Shown here in pieces: positions 51,312 to 60,640 of a stretch of DNA of 64,000 nucleotides. Below the pieces are notes generated by a model. It was not told the origin of the DNA. It saw only the letters and a program-made list of their open reading frames with translations, and did not search any database. Made by a program: the position numbers and the translations under genes. Each line of letters opens with the position of its first letter. The first letter of the stretch is position 1. The stretch covers positions 1 to 64,000 of the forward strand of contig NZ_JAQGNX010000064.1 in NCBI RefSeq assembly GCF_028293835.1, written 5' to 3'. Source of the stretch: Pseudomonas sp. GTDB lineage: Bacteria > Pseudomonadota > Gammaproteobacteria > Pseudomonadales > Pseudomonadaceae.

Positions 51312-51326
51312 ACTGGTCATACCAGT
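51312..51326. promoter_or_regulatory. TGGT-N3-ACCA site 2, candidate GlcC operator at its own start
   Basis: ACTGGT-CAT-ACCAGT ends 10 bases before the glcC ATG and touches its ribosome site (GTGGAG). Such a position suggests self-repression. Confidence 0.65.
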
Positions 51327-51336
51327 GGAGATAAGC

Positions 51337-52104
51337 ATGGATTCGTCCTCTGCGCCTCGTGCGCCGCAGGTTGCCGACGTGGTATGCGAGCGTATCGAGC
51401 GCTTGATCGTCGACGGGGTATTGAAAACCGGGCAGATCTTGCCGTCCGAACGACGCCTGACCGAAAAGCTCGGCGTGTCCAGGACCGCCCTGCGAGAAGG
51501 TCTCAAAATACTGCGCGCCAGGGGCATCATTGATACGGAGCAGGGTAAGGGTTCGTTTGTCGCACAATTATCTGGCCCCACTGCCGCCTCGCCGTTGATG
51601 CATTTATTCGGCTCGCAGCCGCGCACGCTGTATGACTTGTTTGAAGTGCGCAGTCTGCTGGAGGGCGAGTCCGCACGGTTGGCGGCCTTGCGCGGCACGG
51701 ATGCCGATTTCGTTTTGATCACCCGCAGCTACGAAGCGTTGATCGCGGCCCACGGTCAGCCACTGGAAGCGTCTGGGCATGCGCGATTGGACCATGCGTT
51801 TCACTTGGCCATCTGCGAGGCGTCGCACAATCCGGTGCTGGTGCAAACCCTGCGGTCGTTGACGGACTTGCTGTTGAATACGGTGTTTGCGTCGGTGAAT
51901 AACCTTTACCACCGCGAGCCGCAAAAGCGTCAGATCGACCGGCAACATGCGCGCTTATACAACGCCGTCACCGGACGCCTGCCGGAACAGGCGCGCAAGG
52001 CCGCTATAGCGCATATCCAAAGCATCAGCGATAACCTCAAGGAAATCGAAAACGAAGAACAGCGGTTGGTGAGATCGACATTGCGGCTGGAAGGGTGGAC
52101 GTAA
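51337..52104 (+). CDS. glcC: GntR/FadR family glycolate regulator GlcC
   Basis: A 255-residue regulator with an N-terminal winged helix (VADVVCERIERLIVDGVLKTGQILPSERRLTEKLGVSRTALREGLKILRARGIIDTEQGKGSFVA) and a C-terminal FCD ligand domain (FEVRSLLEGESARLAALRG, HLAICEASHNPVL with metal-binding residues). In E. coli GlcC activates glcDEFGB with glycolate. ATG 51337 has GTGGAGAT upstream; the track start four codons earlier falls in the operator. Confidence 0.93.
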   Translation: MDSSSAPRAPQVADVVCERIERLIVDGVLKTGQILPSERRLTEKLGVSRTALREGLKILRARGIIDTEQGKGSFVAQLSGPTAASPLMHLFGSQPRTLYDLFEVRSLLEGESARLAALRGTDADFVLITRSYEALIAAHGQPLEASGHARLDHAFHLAICEASHNPVLVQTLRSLTDLLLNTVFASVNNLYHREPQKRQIDRQHARLYNAVTGRLPEQARKAAIAHIQSISDNLKEIENEEQRLVRSTLRLEGWT

Positions 52105-52233
52105 GCGTCAGATACGGACCCTTCGCGAATAAATTCCACGGTTGGGTCGCGGTTCCCCTGTAGTAGCGAACTCATTCCCGAAGGCGTCTGACCGGATGCA
52201 CCCGCCTTGACATCAACTGCCATCTCCCTCAAC

Positions 52234-52258
52234 TTACGCATTGCGTAATCAGATTACG
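52234..52258. promoter_or_regulatory. Candidate HmgR operator upstream of maiA
   Basis: TTACGCATTGCGTAATCAGATTACG contains two overlapping perfect palindromes (TTACGCA-T-TGCGTAA and CGTAATC-A-GATTACG). It matches the site before hmgA at 20 of 25 positions. Located about 70 bases before the maiA start. Confidence 0.72.
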
Positions 52259-52328
52259 AATAATAACAAGCAGCCATGTCTCCCGCAGCTATCCTTAACG
52301 GGAAACGTGCAACGAAGCAGGCAGCCCC

Positions 52329-52961
52329 GTGGACCTATTTACCTATTACCGTTCAACTTCCAGCTACCGGGTTCGCATCGCGTTGGCGATGAAAGCGCTT
52401 GCGTACGACTCGATTCCGGTCAACCTGATTCGCGACGGCGGTGAACACCTCAACCCCGATTACCTCGCCATTGACCCGCAGGGCAGGGTGCCGGCGCTGC
52501 GGCTGGACAGTGGTAACGTGATCATCCAGTCTTCGGCGATCATTGAATACCTCGAAGAGCGCTACCCCCTGCCGCCGTTGTTGCCCGCAGACTTGATACA
52601 GCGCGCTCAACACCGGGCCGTTGCAGCGTTGATTGGTTGTGATATTCATCCACTGCATAACGTCTCGGTGCTGAAACGCTTGCGGGGGCTTGCCTGCCCG
52701 GAAACGGAAGTGGTCGAATGGATCGGCCATTGGATCACCGAAGGCTTCAATGCGGTCGAAACGCTGATAGGCGATGACGCATTCTGTTTTGGCGCCCCCG
52801 GTCTGGCCGACGTGTTTTTGTTGCCGCAGCTGTACGCCGCCCGCCGCTTTGAGGTGGACCTGACCGACTATCCGAAAATTCGCCGGGTCGAGCAGTTGGC
52901 CCTGCAGCATAGTGCTTTCCAGGTTGCCCATCCCGACTCGCAATCCGACAAGCCAGAGTGA
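52329..52961 (+). CDS. maiA: Maleylacetoacetate isomerase (zeta-class GST)
   Basis: A 210-residue glutathione-dependent isomerase that converts maleylacetoacetate to fumarylacetoacetate in homogentisate breakdown. The N-terminal FTYYRSTSSYRVRIALAMKAL holds the zeta-class Ser motif, with PQGRVPALRLDSGNVIIQSSAIIEYLEERYP for glutathione binding and the usual C-terminal DVFLLPQLYAARRF. It starts with GTG. It stands apart from hmgA-fah but has the same operator upstream, so it belongs to the same regulon. Confidence 0.92.
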   Translation: MDLFTYYRSTSSYRVRIALAMKALAYDSIPVNLIRDGGEHLNPDYLAIDPQGRVPALRLDSGNVIIQSSAIIEYLEERYPLPPLLPADLIQRAQHRAVAALIGCDIHPLHNVSVLKRLRGLACPETEVVEWIGHWITEGFNAVETLIGDDAFCFGAPGLADVFLLPQLYAARRFEVDLTDYPKIRRVEQLALQHSAFQVAHPDSQSDKPE

Positions 52962-53103
52962 TCCATTCAATATGAGAGTCTTGGGCTTACAGCTTATTTT
53001 CGGCGATTTCCTTGCCCGCAGCGTGCGGGGTATTCCCTGCGCGCCACCTGTGTAGAGAGCGACTCGATTTCGACTTCCACTCTCTACTGCAAGGAGCCAT
53101 GTC

Positions 53104-54192
53104 ATGGCTGATCTCTACGCTGATGTTTACGAAAACCCAATGGGCCTGATGGGCTTTGAATTCATCGAATTCGCCTCGCCGATTCCTGATGTCCTTGAGC
53201 CTGTGTTCCAAATCATGGGCTTCACCAAGGTCGCTAATCACCGCTCCAAGAACGTGTCGCTGTACCGTCAGGGTGAGATCAACATCATCCTCAACAACGA
53301 ACCCCACAGCGTCGCTTCGTATTTTGCGGCGGAACATGGACCGTCGGTGTGTGGCATGGCGTTCCGGGTCAAGGACGCACAAAAAGCCTATAATCGCGCG
53401 CTGGAACTGGGCGCACAGCCGGTGGAAATCGCCACCGGCCCAATGGAATTGAGGCTGCCTGCCATCAAGGGCATTGGTGGGGCGCCCTTGTATTTGATCG
53501 ACCGGTTTGGCGAAGGGACATCCATTTATGACATTGATTTCAACTTCATAGAAGGCGTGGAGCGGCACCCAGAAGGCGCCGGACTGAAGTTCATCGACCA
53601 CCTGACTCACAACGTTTATCGGGGGCGCATGGCGTATTGGGCGAACTTCTACGAGAAGCTGTTCAACTTTCGTGAGCTTCGTTACTTCGACATCAAAGGC
53701 GAATACACCGGCCTGACCTCCAAAGCCATGACCGCGCCGGATGGCATGATCCGTATCCCGTTGAACGAAGAGTCGTCGAAGGGTGCGGGCCAGATCGAAG
53801 AATTCTTGATGAAGTTCAACGGCGAGGGCATTCAGCACGTCGCGTTTTTCACCGATGACTTGATCAAGACCTGGGACGCCTTGAAAGCCATTGGCATGCG
53901 CTTCATGACTGCGCCGCCTGCCACTTACTATGAGATGCTGGAAGGGCGTCTACCCAACCACGGCGAGCCCCAGGACGAATTACAGTCAAGGGGCATCTTA
54001 CTCGACGGTACGTCCGACAGCGGCGAACGGCGGTTGCTGCTGCAAATATTCTCGGAAACCCTCATGGGGCCGGTGTTCTTCGAGTTCATCCAGCGCAAAG
54101 GCGATGACGGCTTTGGCGAAGGCAACTTCAAGGCGCTGTTTGAATCCATCGAGCGGGATCAGGTAAAACGTGGGGTTCTAGCTGCGGATTGA
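53104..54192 (+). CDS. hpd: 4-Hydroxyphenylpyruvate dioxygenase
   Basis: A 362-residue non-haem iron enzyme that turns 4-hydroxyphenylpyruvate into homogentisate. Two VOC-fold halves; iron-ligand regions are [12 protein letters not shown] (His), [12 protein letters not shown] (His) and [32 protein letters not shown] (Glu). The ending [14 protein letters not shown] is diagnostic for HPPD. Start follows AAGGAG. It lies 142 bases after maiA and may share its transcript or have its own promoter. Confidence 0.95.
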   Translation: MADLYADVYENPMGLMGFEFIEFASPIPDVLEPVFQIMGFTKVANHRSKNVSLYRQGEINIILNNEPHSVASYFAAEHGPSVCGMAFRVKDAQKAYNRALELGAQPVEIATGPMELRLPAIKGIGGAPLYLIDRFGEGTSIYDIDFNFIEGVERHPEGAGLKFIDHLTHNVYRGRMAYWANFYEKLFNFRELRYFDIKGEYTGLTSKAMTAPDGMIRIPLNEESSKGAGQIEEFLMKFNGEGIQHVAFFTDDLIKTWDALKAIGMRFMTAPPATYYEMLEGRLPNHGEPQDELQSRGILLDGTSDSGERRLLLQIFSETLMGPVFFEFIQRKGDDGFGEGNFKALFESIERDQVKRGVLAAD

Positions 54193-54205
54193 TCTGTAAT
54201 CGGTC

Positions 54206-54233
54206 TGTAGGAGCCAACACGTTGGCTCCTACA
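54206..54233. repeat. Compact perfect palindrome of the REPIN family
   Basis: TGTAGGAGCCAAC-AC-GTTGGCTCCTACA is a 13-2-13 perfect palindrome just after the hpd stop. It looks like two REPIN end arms joined without the usual spacer, and can act as a transcript-end hairpin between convergent hpd and hmgR. Confidence 0.75.
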
Positions 54234-54246
54234 ATGGGATCTGTTC

Positions 54247-55044
54247 TCAATCAATACGAGGCTGAAAACTGCCACCCATCCTCAAGCTTATATCCTGGGC
54301 GGTTTTCAGCAGTTTCAGCGCCGCCTGATCTTGCGCCGCGCCAGTAAACATTGACGCCGACCCCACTACCGTTACCACGCCCGCGAGCTTATCGCCCATG
54401 GCAAACACGGGTGATGACACGGCGTTGACCCCAGCCATCAACATACCGTGAATCTGATGTACCCCGGTGCTGCGGATTTCCTTAAGGTGTTTCTCAGCGT
54501 CTTTCAAGTGCTGGGCGCTCAAATGGCCTGACTCAAGCTCGGCCAGCAGCGCCGTTTCGTTGCTGCTCAGAAAACTGTTGAACACCAGCCCGGTGGACGA
54601 GCTTAGCAGCGGCAACACCGAACCGATTTGTGTCACCAGTGTCACCGCGCCGATGGATTGTTCGACGTAGACCACGGTCGGTCCTTTGTTGCCCCAAACC
54701 GCGAGAAAGCACGTTTCGTTGAGGTCATCACGCAACGCGGACAAGTGCGGTGCAGCCGTTTTCAACACGTCCAGTTGTCCGAGCGCAGCCAATCCCACCA
54801 GCAAGGCTTCACGGCCGAGGCCATAGTGATTGGTGGCGATGTTTTGCTCGGCGAAGCCACTGGCAACCAGCGCTTGCAGGTAGCGGTGGACCTTGCTCGC
54901 CGGCATGCCCACGTGTTCCGCCAGTTTTGACAACGAGGTGGCAGGCGCCAATTCGGCTAACGCTTTAAGGATGCCAACACCGACTTCCGCCGCTTGGACT
55001 TTTTGCTGACGTGGGCCTGCTGGGTTATCGATTTCCGCTGTCAT
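54247..55044 (-). CDS. hmgR: IclR family regulator HmgR
   Basis: A 265-residue IclR-type repressor: winged HTH (VGVGILKALAELAPATSLSKLAEHVGMPASKVHRYLQALVASGFAEQ, about 21-68) and a GAF-like effector domain (LNETCFLAVWGNKGPTVVYVEQS, STGLVFNSFLS). In P. putida the IclR-type HmgR represses hmgABC and is released by homogentisate. Here it is divergent from hmgA with the operator-like motif at 55106-55130 between them. Confidence 0.92.
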   Translation of the reverse strand: MTAEIDNPAGPRQQKVQAAEVGVGILKALAELAPATSLSKLAEHVGMPASKVHRYLQALVASGFAEQNIATNHYGLGREALLVGLAALGQLDVLKTAAPHLSALRDDLNETCFLAVWGNKGPTVVYVEQSIGAVTLVTQIGSVLPLLSSSTGLVFNSFLSSNETALLAELESGHLSAQHLKDAEKHLKEIRSTGVHQIHGMLMAGVNAVSSPVFAMGDKLAGVVTVVGSASMFTGAAQDQAALKLLKTAQDISLRMGGSFQPRID

Positions 55045-55105
55045 GGATAAGGGCGCGCCGGTCTGGGAAGGCTGCTTTATAGCTTGACCTCATCACAAAC
55101 TCAAA

Positions 55106-55130
55106 TTACGTTATGCGTAATCTAATTACG
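55106..55130. promoter_or_regulatory. Candidate HmgR operator between hmgR and hmgA
   Basis: TTACGTTATGCGTAATCTAATTACG, three TTACG/CGTAA half-sites at regular spacing. It corresponds position by position to the site before maiA, which supports a shared regulator. Confidence 0.75.
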
Positions 55131-55153
55131 TTGTTTGCACCCGATCCCTGTAC

Positions 55154-55243
55154 GAGCTGCCCAAGGCTGCGAAAGGTCGGCAAGACCTTCATCGGAATCA
55201 CGAAACCGCCCCGTCTGGGTCGAATCGCAGCCTTTGGCAGCTC
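55154..55243. repeat. REPIN in the hmgA leader
   Basis: GAGCTGCCCAAGGCTGCGA and TCGCAGCCTTTGGCAGCTC enclose about 50 bases, between the HmgR site and the hmgA start. The ORF-track extension of hmgA upstream of 55279 is translation through this repeat and is not real. Confidence 0.8.
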
Positions 55244-55278
55244 CCAACAGGTCACTCGTAAGTAAAAAAGAGGTCAAG

Positions 55279-56586
55279 ATGTTCATAGCCCACTCTCCTG
55301 AATCCCTGGTGTATCTGAGCGGTTTCGGTAACGAGTTCAGCAGCGAAGCAGTGCCAGGTACGTTGCCGCTTGGGCAGAATTCCCCGCAGCGGCATTCACA
55401 CGGCCTGTACACCGAGCAGTTTTCCGGCACGGCGTTCACGGTGCCCCGGGCCGACGCACGGCGGACCTGGCTATACCGCATCAAACCCTCGGCGGCGCAC
55501 CCACGTTTTAAGCGTTTGACGCGACAGATCGTTGGCCAGGAGACTGGCCCGATCACCCCGAACCGCCTGCGCTGGGATGCGTTCGATATCCCCACCGAGC
55601 CCACTGACTTTCTCGATGGCTTGACCGGCCTGGCCAGCACGGCGGCTGCGGATCAGGTTGAAGGTGTCAGCGTTTATGTCTATTGCGCTAACACGTCCAT
55701 GGACCGCGCCTTTTTCAACGCCGACGGTGAGTGGCTGATCGTGCCGCAGACCGGCCGTTTGCGCATCGTCACCGAATTGGGCGTGCTGCAGATCGAGCCA
55801 CAAGAAATCGCAGTATTGCCGCGCGGGCTGAAATTCAGCGTGCAATTACTCGACGCCAGCGCCCGGGGCTATGTCTGCGAAAACCACGGCTGCGCGTTGC
55901 GTTTACCGGACCTGGGACCGATCGGCAGTAATGGGCTAGCCAATCCACGGGATTTTCTAACGCCCGTCGCGCAGTTTGAAAATCGCGATGAGCCAGTACA
56001 CCTGGTACAGAAATTTCTGGGTGAACTCTGGGCCACTCAGCTCGATCATTCACCGTTCGACGTGGTCGCCTGGCACGGTAACAACGTGCCGTACAAATAC
56101 GATTTACGCCGTTTTAATACCTTGGGTTCGGTGAGTTTTGACCACCCCGATCCGTCGATCTTTACCGTGTTGACCGCGCCCAGTGCGGTGCATGGACAGG
56201 CCAACGTTGACTTCGTGATCTTCCCGCCGCGCTGGATGGTGGCCGAAAAAACCTTTCGGCCACCGTGGTTTCACCGCAACCTGATGAACGAATTCATGGG
56301 CTTGATCGACGGCGCTTACGATGCCAAAGCCGAGGGTTTCGCACCTGGCGGCGTGTCGCTGCACAACTGCATGAGTGCCCATGGGCCGGACAACGCCACG
56401 GCAGAAAAAGCCATGGCCACGGAGCTCAAACCGCACAAAATCGACCACACCATGGCCTTCATGTTCGAGACCGGCAAAGTGCTGCGGCCTAGCCGTCACG
56501 CCCTTGAATGTCGGCACTTACAGACCGATTACGATGCCTGCTGGACAGGCATGGCCAAAACCTTTGATTCGGGAAACCAAGCATGA
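55279..56586 (+). CDS. hmgA: Homogentisate 1,2-dioxygenase
   Basis: A 435-residue cupin-type iron dioxygenase that opens homogentisate to maleylacetoacetate. Typical stretches are [26 protein letters not shown] near the N-terminus, [46 protein letters not shown] and the iron-binding region [18 protein letters not shown] with [18 protein letters not shown] 55279 (AGAGGTCAAG upstream) fits the family start. Overlaps fah by 4 bases. Confidence 0.96.
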   Translation: MFIAHSPESLVYLSGFGNEFSSEAVPGTLPLGQNSPQRHSHGLYTEQFSGTAFTVPRADARRTWLYRIKPSAAHPRFKRLTRQIVGQETGPITPNRLRWDAFDIPTEPTDFLDGLTGLASTAAADQVEGVSVYVYCANTSMDRAFFNADGEWLIVPQTGRLRIVTELGVLQIEPQEIAVLPRGLKFSVQLLDASARGYVCENHGCALRLPDLGPIGSNGLANPRDFLTPVAQFENRDEPVHLVQKFLGELWATQLDHSPFDVVAWHGNNVPYKYDLRRFNTLGSVSFDHPDPSIFTVLTAPSAVHGQANVDFVIFPPRWMVAEKTFRPPWFHRNLMNEFMGLIDGAYDAKAEGFAPGGVSLHNCMSAHGPDNATAEKAMATELKPHKIDHTMAFMFETGKVLRPSRHALECRHLQTDYDACWTGMAKTFDSGNQA

Positions 56587-57878
56587 CCTCTCCATCGAAT
56601 GCCCTCAGTTGGGTAACGTCAGCCAACGGCCACAGCGATTTTCCGTTGCACAATCTGCCGCTGGGGGTTTTCAGCCGAGACGGCCTGAGCAAACGCGGTG
56701 GCGTGGCCATTGGCGACATGATATTTGACCTGCGTGCGGCGCTGGATGCGGGTTTTTTCAAGGGTGCCGCCCGTGACGCCGCCGAAGCTGCCAGCCGTGA
56801 TCAGCTCAACGACTTTTTCGCCTTGGGCGCACCCGCCCGGCGTGCACTGCGTGGTGAACTGCTGCACCTGTTGGATCACGGCAGTCCGCACCTGTCGCGA
56901 CTGCGACCCTTGGCTGAAACCTTGCTGCATCCCATGGCCGATTGTCAGATGCACGTTCCGGCGCGCATTGGCGATTACACCGACTTTTACGTCGGCATCC
57001 ACCACGCCATGAACGTCGGCAAACTGTTTCGCCCGGACAATCCGTTGCTGCCCAACTACAAATATGTGCCCATCGGTTACCACGGTCGCGCCTCGACCAT
57101 TTGTATTTCTGATACGCCGGTGCAGCGTCCGAACGGTCAGACCTTGGCGCCAGGCGCTGTGGTTCCCGAGTTCGGGCCGAGCAAACGGCTGGATTACGAA
57201 TTGGAAATGGGCGTGTGGATTGGCCCGGGCAATACTATGGGCGAAGCCATCGCCATCGGTGACGCAGCGCAGCATATCGCCGGCTTTTGCTTGCTTAACG
57301 ACTGGTCGGCACGGGATTTACAGGCGTGGGAATACCAGCCGCTGGGGCCATTTCTGTCGAAGAGTTTTGCCACCAGCATTTCGGCCTGGGTGGTGACTGC
57401 CGAAGCGCTGGAACCGTTTCGCATCGCTCAACCGGCGCGGCCTGATGGCGATCCACAGCCCTTGCCATATCTATTGGATGCAGCGGATCAGCAAAGCGGC
57501 GCGCTGGACATCGAACTTGAAGTGGTGCTGCTCACCGAGCGGATGAAAGAGCAGGGCATGCCGGCACAGCGTCTGGCCTTGAGCAACACGCAAAACATGT
57601 ACTGGACCGTCGCGCAAATGGTTGCGCACCACAGCGTCAATGGCTGCAAATTGCAGCCGGGTGATTTGTTCGGCACGGGAACCTTGTCAGGACCACAGCC
57701 CGGGCAGTTTGGCAGTCTGCTGGAAATCAGCGACGGCGGAAAAACCACCTTGACCCTGTCCAGCGGCGAGTCCCGACGCTTTTTGGAAGCGGGCGACGAA
57801 GTGATCTTCCGCGCCCGCTGCCAGCGAAAAGGATATGCCTCGATAGGATTTGGCGAATGCCGCGGCGTTGTGATCTAG
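56583..57878 (+). CDS. fah: Fumarylacetoacetase
   Basis: A 431-residue hydrolase that splits fumarylacetoacetate into fumarate and acetoacetate, the last step of tyrosine breakdown. The N-terminal SH3-like part precedes the catalytic FAH domain with [86 protein letters not shown] and LKPGD-like [15 protein letters not shown]. Start overlaps the hmgA stop (ATGA). Confidence 0.96.
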   Translation: MTSPSNALSWVTSANGHSDFPLHNLPLGVFSRDGLSKRGGVAIGDMIFDLRAALDAGFFKGAARDAAEAASRDQLNDFFALGAPARRALRGELLHLLDHGSPHLSRLRPLAETLLHPMADCQMHVPARIGDYTDFYVGIHHAMNVGKLFRPDNPLLPNYKYVPIGYHGRASTICISDTPVQRPNGQTLAPGAVVPEFGPSKRLDYELEMGVWIGPGNTMGEAIAIGDAAQHIAGFCLLNDWSARDLQAWEYQPLGPFLSKSFATSISAWVVTAEALEPFRIAQPARPDGDPQPLPYLLDAADQQSGALDIELEVVLLTERMKEQGMPAQRLALSNTQNMYWTVAQMVAHHSVNGCKLQPGDLFGTGTLSGPQPGQFGSLLEISDGGKTTLTLSSGESRRFLEAGDEVIFRARCQRKGYASIGFGECRGVVI

Positions 57879-57886
57879 CTTTGGAT

Positions 57887-59353
57887 TCAAAATTCGCCGC
57901 TAAACCCCGCACTTAACGACCCGCTGCGCGGCAAAAACCGCCCGTGCCGCGTGCCTTGGCTCTGGCCATCGGCATAGCTCAGATGGCCGTTGACCCACAC
58001 GCCATCAATGCCCTCGGCGGCGCGTTGTGGGTCGTTGAAGTCGGCAACGTCGCGGATGAGCGCGGGGTCAAACAGCACCAGGTCTGCCCAATAACCCTGA
58101 CGGATTTCTCCGCGTTCATGCAGGCCGAAACGCGCAGCGGAAAGCCCGGTCATTTTGTGCACGGCGGTGTGCAGGGGAAACACACCCAAATCGCGGCTGA
58201 AATGCCCCAGCACCCTTGGAAATGCCCCCCACAAACGCGGATGCGGGAATGGGTCTTCCGGTAATCCATCCGAACCAATCATTGATAGCGGATGCGCAAG
58301 AATGCGCTGCACGTCGTTTTCGTCCATGCCGTAATACACCGCGCCAGCCGGTTGCAGCTTGCGCGCGGTGTCCAGTAACGACAGCCCCCATTCAGCGGCG
58401 ATATCGATCAAGTCGCGGCCACCTTGATCCGGATGCGGCGTCGACCAGGTGATGGTAATCCGAAAAGCGTCGGTGACTTGCTTGAGGTCAAGGGTCGAGG
58501 AACTGGCGGCATACGGGTAGCAATCGCAGCCTACCGGATGGTTGTGTGCGGCATTTTCCAACGCTTCGAGCAACTGCGGGCTGCGGCCCCAGTTACCGGC
58601 GCCGGCGCATTTCAAATGGGAAATGACGACTGGAGCGTTGGCGTGACGGCCGATGCTGAAAGCCTCGTCCATGGCTTCCAGCACCGGCTCGAATTCGCTG
58701 CGTAAATGCGTGGTGTACACCGCGCCAAAGGCCGTCAGTTCCTCGGCCAGTTGCATTACTTCTCCGGTATCCGCCGAAAATGCCGACGCATAGGCCAGAC
58801 CGGTGGATAGCCCCAGCGCGCCAGCTTCAAGGCTGTCCCGCAACTGGTCGCGCATGGCCGCGATTTCCGCCGGCCTGGCGGTGCGGTACAGATCATCCAG
58901 GTGATTGCTGCGCAATGCGGTATGGCCGATCAGCGCAGCGACGTTAACCGCTGGGCAGGCAGCGTCCACCGCTGCACGGTAATCGCTGAAGCGTGGGTAG
59001 ACGAAGGCCGCGGCGGTACCCAACAGGTTCATTGGGTCGGGTGGCTCGGCCGATAAACTTACCGGCGAAGCGCTGATGCCACAGTTACCGACGATCACTG
59101 TGGTTACGCCTTGGCTGATCTTCGGCAGCATTTGCGGTTTGCGAATCACCACCGTGTCGTCGTGGGTGTGTACGTCGATAAAGCCCGGCGCCAACACGCG
59201 GCCTTTGGCGTCGATTTCCTGGTCGGCCGACTCGCCTTCGAGGTCGCCGATACGGTGGATTCGGCCCTCTGAAATAGCGACATCGGCGGGGTACGCCGGG
59301 GTGTTTGTGCCATCGATGATCAGGGCGTTGCGGATCAATAAGTCATAGCGCAT
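57887..59353 (-). CDS. N-acyl-D-amino-acid deacylase (D-aminoacylase)
   Basis: A 488-residue amidohydrolase that should release D-amino acids from N-acyl-D-amino acids. RVLAPGFIDVHTHDDTVV (metal-binding HxH), VGNCGISASPV (conserved Cys), HLRSEFEPVLEAMDEAF, VISHLKCAG and SDGLPEDPFPHPRLWGAFPRVLGHF with the metal Asp match the D-aminoacylase group. ATG 59353 has GGGAGA upstream; the ORF-track start adds 16 residues. It is convergent with fah across 8 bases. Related amidohydrolases such as dihydropyrimidinases are less like it. Confidence 0.88.
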   Translation of the reverse strand: MRYDLLIRNALIIDGTNTPAYPADVAISEGRIHRIGDLEGESADQEIDAKGRVLAPGFIDVHTHDDTVVIRKPQMLPKISQGVTTVIVGNCGISASPVSLSAEPPDPMNLLGTAAAFVYPRFSDYRAAVDAACPAVNVAALIGHTALRSNHLDDLYRTARPAEIAAMRDQLRDSLEAGALGLSTGLAYASAFSADTGEVMQLAEELTAFGAVYTTHLRSEFEPVLEAMDEAFSIGRHANAPVVISHLKCAGAGNWGRSPQLLEALENAAHNHPVGCDCYPYAASSSTLDLKQVTDAFRITITWSTPHPDQGGRDLIDIAAEWGLSLLDTARKLQPAGAVYYGMDENDVQRILAHPLSMIGSDGLPEDPFPHPRLWGAFPRVLGHFSRDLGVFPLHTAVHKMTGLSAARFGLHERGEIRQGYWADLVLFDPALIRDVADFNDPQRAAEGIDGVWVNGHLSYADGQSQGTRHGRFLPRSGSLSAGFSGEF

Positions 59354-59518
59354 GTCAGTCTCCCAGCGGCAGGCGGTGGTCACCGCCGCGATAATCGTCA
59401 ATGGTCAGCAGCATGCCATAACGAGGCCACATCCATGGACCGCGAAGCGGTCCCGCAACGCGCTGCGCAGTCAATCGCGGCAAGGGCGCTCTTACCGGGT
59501 CCGTGTTTTTTGCGCATC

Positions 59519-60490
59519 TCATCCCGAAAACCGCTCCCGATACGCGTGGGGCGTCACCGCAACGGCCCTGAGAAAACTGCGGCGCAGGGTTTCTTCGGTG
59601 CCAAACCCGCAACGGCTGGCAACGCGTTTGATCGGCAGGGCGGTGTCGCCCAACAATCGCCGTGCGGCCTCTACGCGTAACTGTTCGATGGCCCTTGCCG
59701 GGGTATTTCCGGTATCGGTGCGGTAATGGCGAACGAAGCTGCGCTCACTCATGCCGACCCGTTCAGCAAGGCTGGCGACTGATAAATCACCGCTGAGGTT
59801 GTCTGCGATCCAGGCGTGCAATTCAGCAAAGCGCCCGGCTTTTTTTTGTAGGGCCAGGGTCACGCTGAATTGCGCCTGACCACCGGGGCGCTTGAGAAAC
59901 ACCACCAGATGCCGGGCCACGGCCAGCGCCAGTTCATGGCCCAAATCCTCCTCCACCAAGGCCAGCGCGAGGTCGATCCCCGCCGTCACCCCGGCAGAGG
60001 TCCAGACACCACCCTCATTGATGAAAATCGGATCGGGTTCGACCCTCAGCAGCGGATACCGCAGGGCCAGTTCATCGCAGCGGCTCCAGTGAGTCACTAC
60101 GCGCCGTCCTTCGAGCAAACCGCTGGCCGCCAATAAAAACGCGCCGCTGCAGACGGACGCCAAACGCCGCACCCTGGCAGCTTGTCCGCGCACCCATTTC
60201 AGCAATTCAGGATTTTCAGCAGCGGCATCAACCCCGCGTCCGCCCGCGATAATCAGCGTGTCGCAGTTCTCATCGAAACCTGGCAGCGGTAAGGTCAACA
60301 GCCCCAATCCCGCAGACGAAACCACCGAACCAGGCTCGGCGGCCACCACCTTGAGCACATAGGGCACAGGCTGCCCTTGCTTGCGCATCAATTCATTGGC
60401 CGTGGCAAACACCTGCAGCGGTCCGGAAATGTCCAGCAACTGCACGTCTGGAAACGCCAGCAGGTACAGGGTTTTGAGTGGGTTGGGCAT
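59519..60490 (-). CDS. GlxA-type AraC regulator with DJ-1/PfpI domain
   Basis: A 323-residue protein with an N-terminal class I glutamine amidotransferase-like domain (FPDVQLLDISGPLQVFATANEL, LASVCSGAFLLAASGLLEGRRVVTHW with Cys in the nucleophile-elbow position) and a C-terminal AraC HTH pair (LSVASLAERVGMSERSFVRHYRTDTGNTPARAIEQLRVEAARRLL and FGTEETLRRSFLRAVAVTPHAYRERF). Start ATG 60490 gives the usual length; the track TTG start at 60571 is less likely. Divergent from the isonitrile hydratase gene and probably its regulator. Confidence 0.87.
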   Translation of the reverse strand: MPNPLKTLYLLAFPDVQLLDISGPLQVFATANELMRKQGQPVPYVLKVVAAEPGSVVSSAGLGLLTLPLPGFDENCDTLIIAGGRGVDAAAENPELLKWVRGQAARVRRLASVCSGAFLLAASGLLEGRRVVTHWSRCDELALRYPLLRVEPDPIFINEGGVWTSAGVTAGIDLALALVEEDLGHELALAVARHLVVFLKRPGGQAQFSVTLALQKKAGRFAELHAWIADNLSGDLSVASLAERVGMSERSFVRHYRTDTGNTPARAIEQLRVEAARRLLGDTALPIKRVASRCGFGTEETLRRSFLRAVAVTPHAYRERFSG

Positions 60491-60640
60491 GCGGGCACTC
60501 GGTGGCGGGTTGGCGGCACGCTGTATCCACCCTGTTGGCTTAAATGGTGGGTTATCTGGCGTATCCGCCAAAGCCTAGCGGACTACAGTGGCTTCGTCCA
60601 CCGCGTGCTCTGCGGCGAAAATAAAAGAAGGAGAAACCCC

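Noticed and set aside
52987-53838. Minus-strand ORF (283 codons) opposite hpd
   Set aside because: Antisense shadow of a well-supported dioxygenase gene; no independent evidence.
55135-55278. N-terminal extension of hmgA in the ORF track
   Set aside because: It is translation of a REPIN and the control region; the ATG at 55279 has a ribosome site and fits the family.
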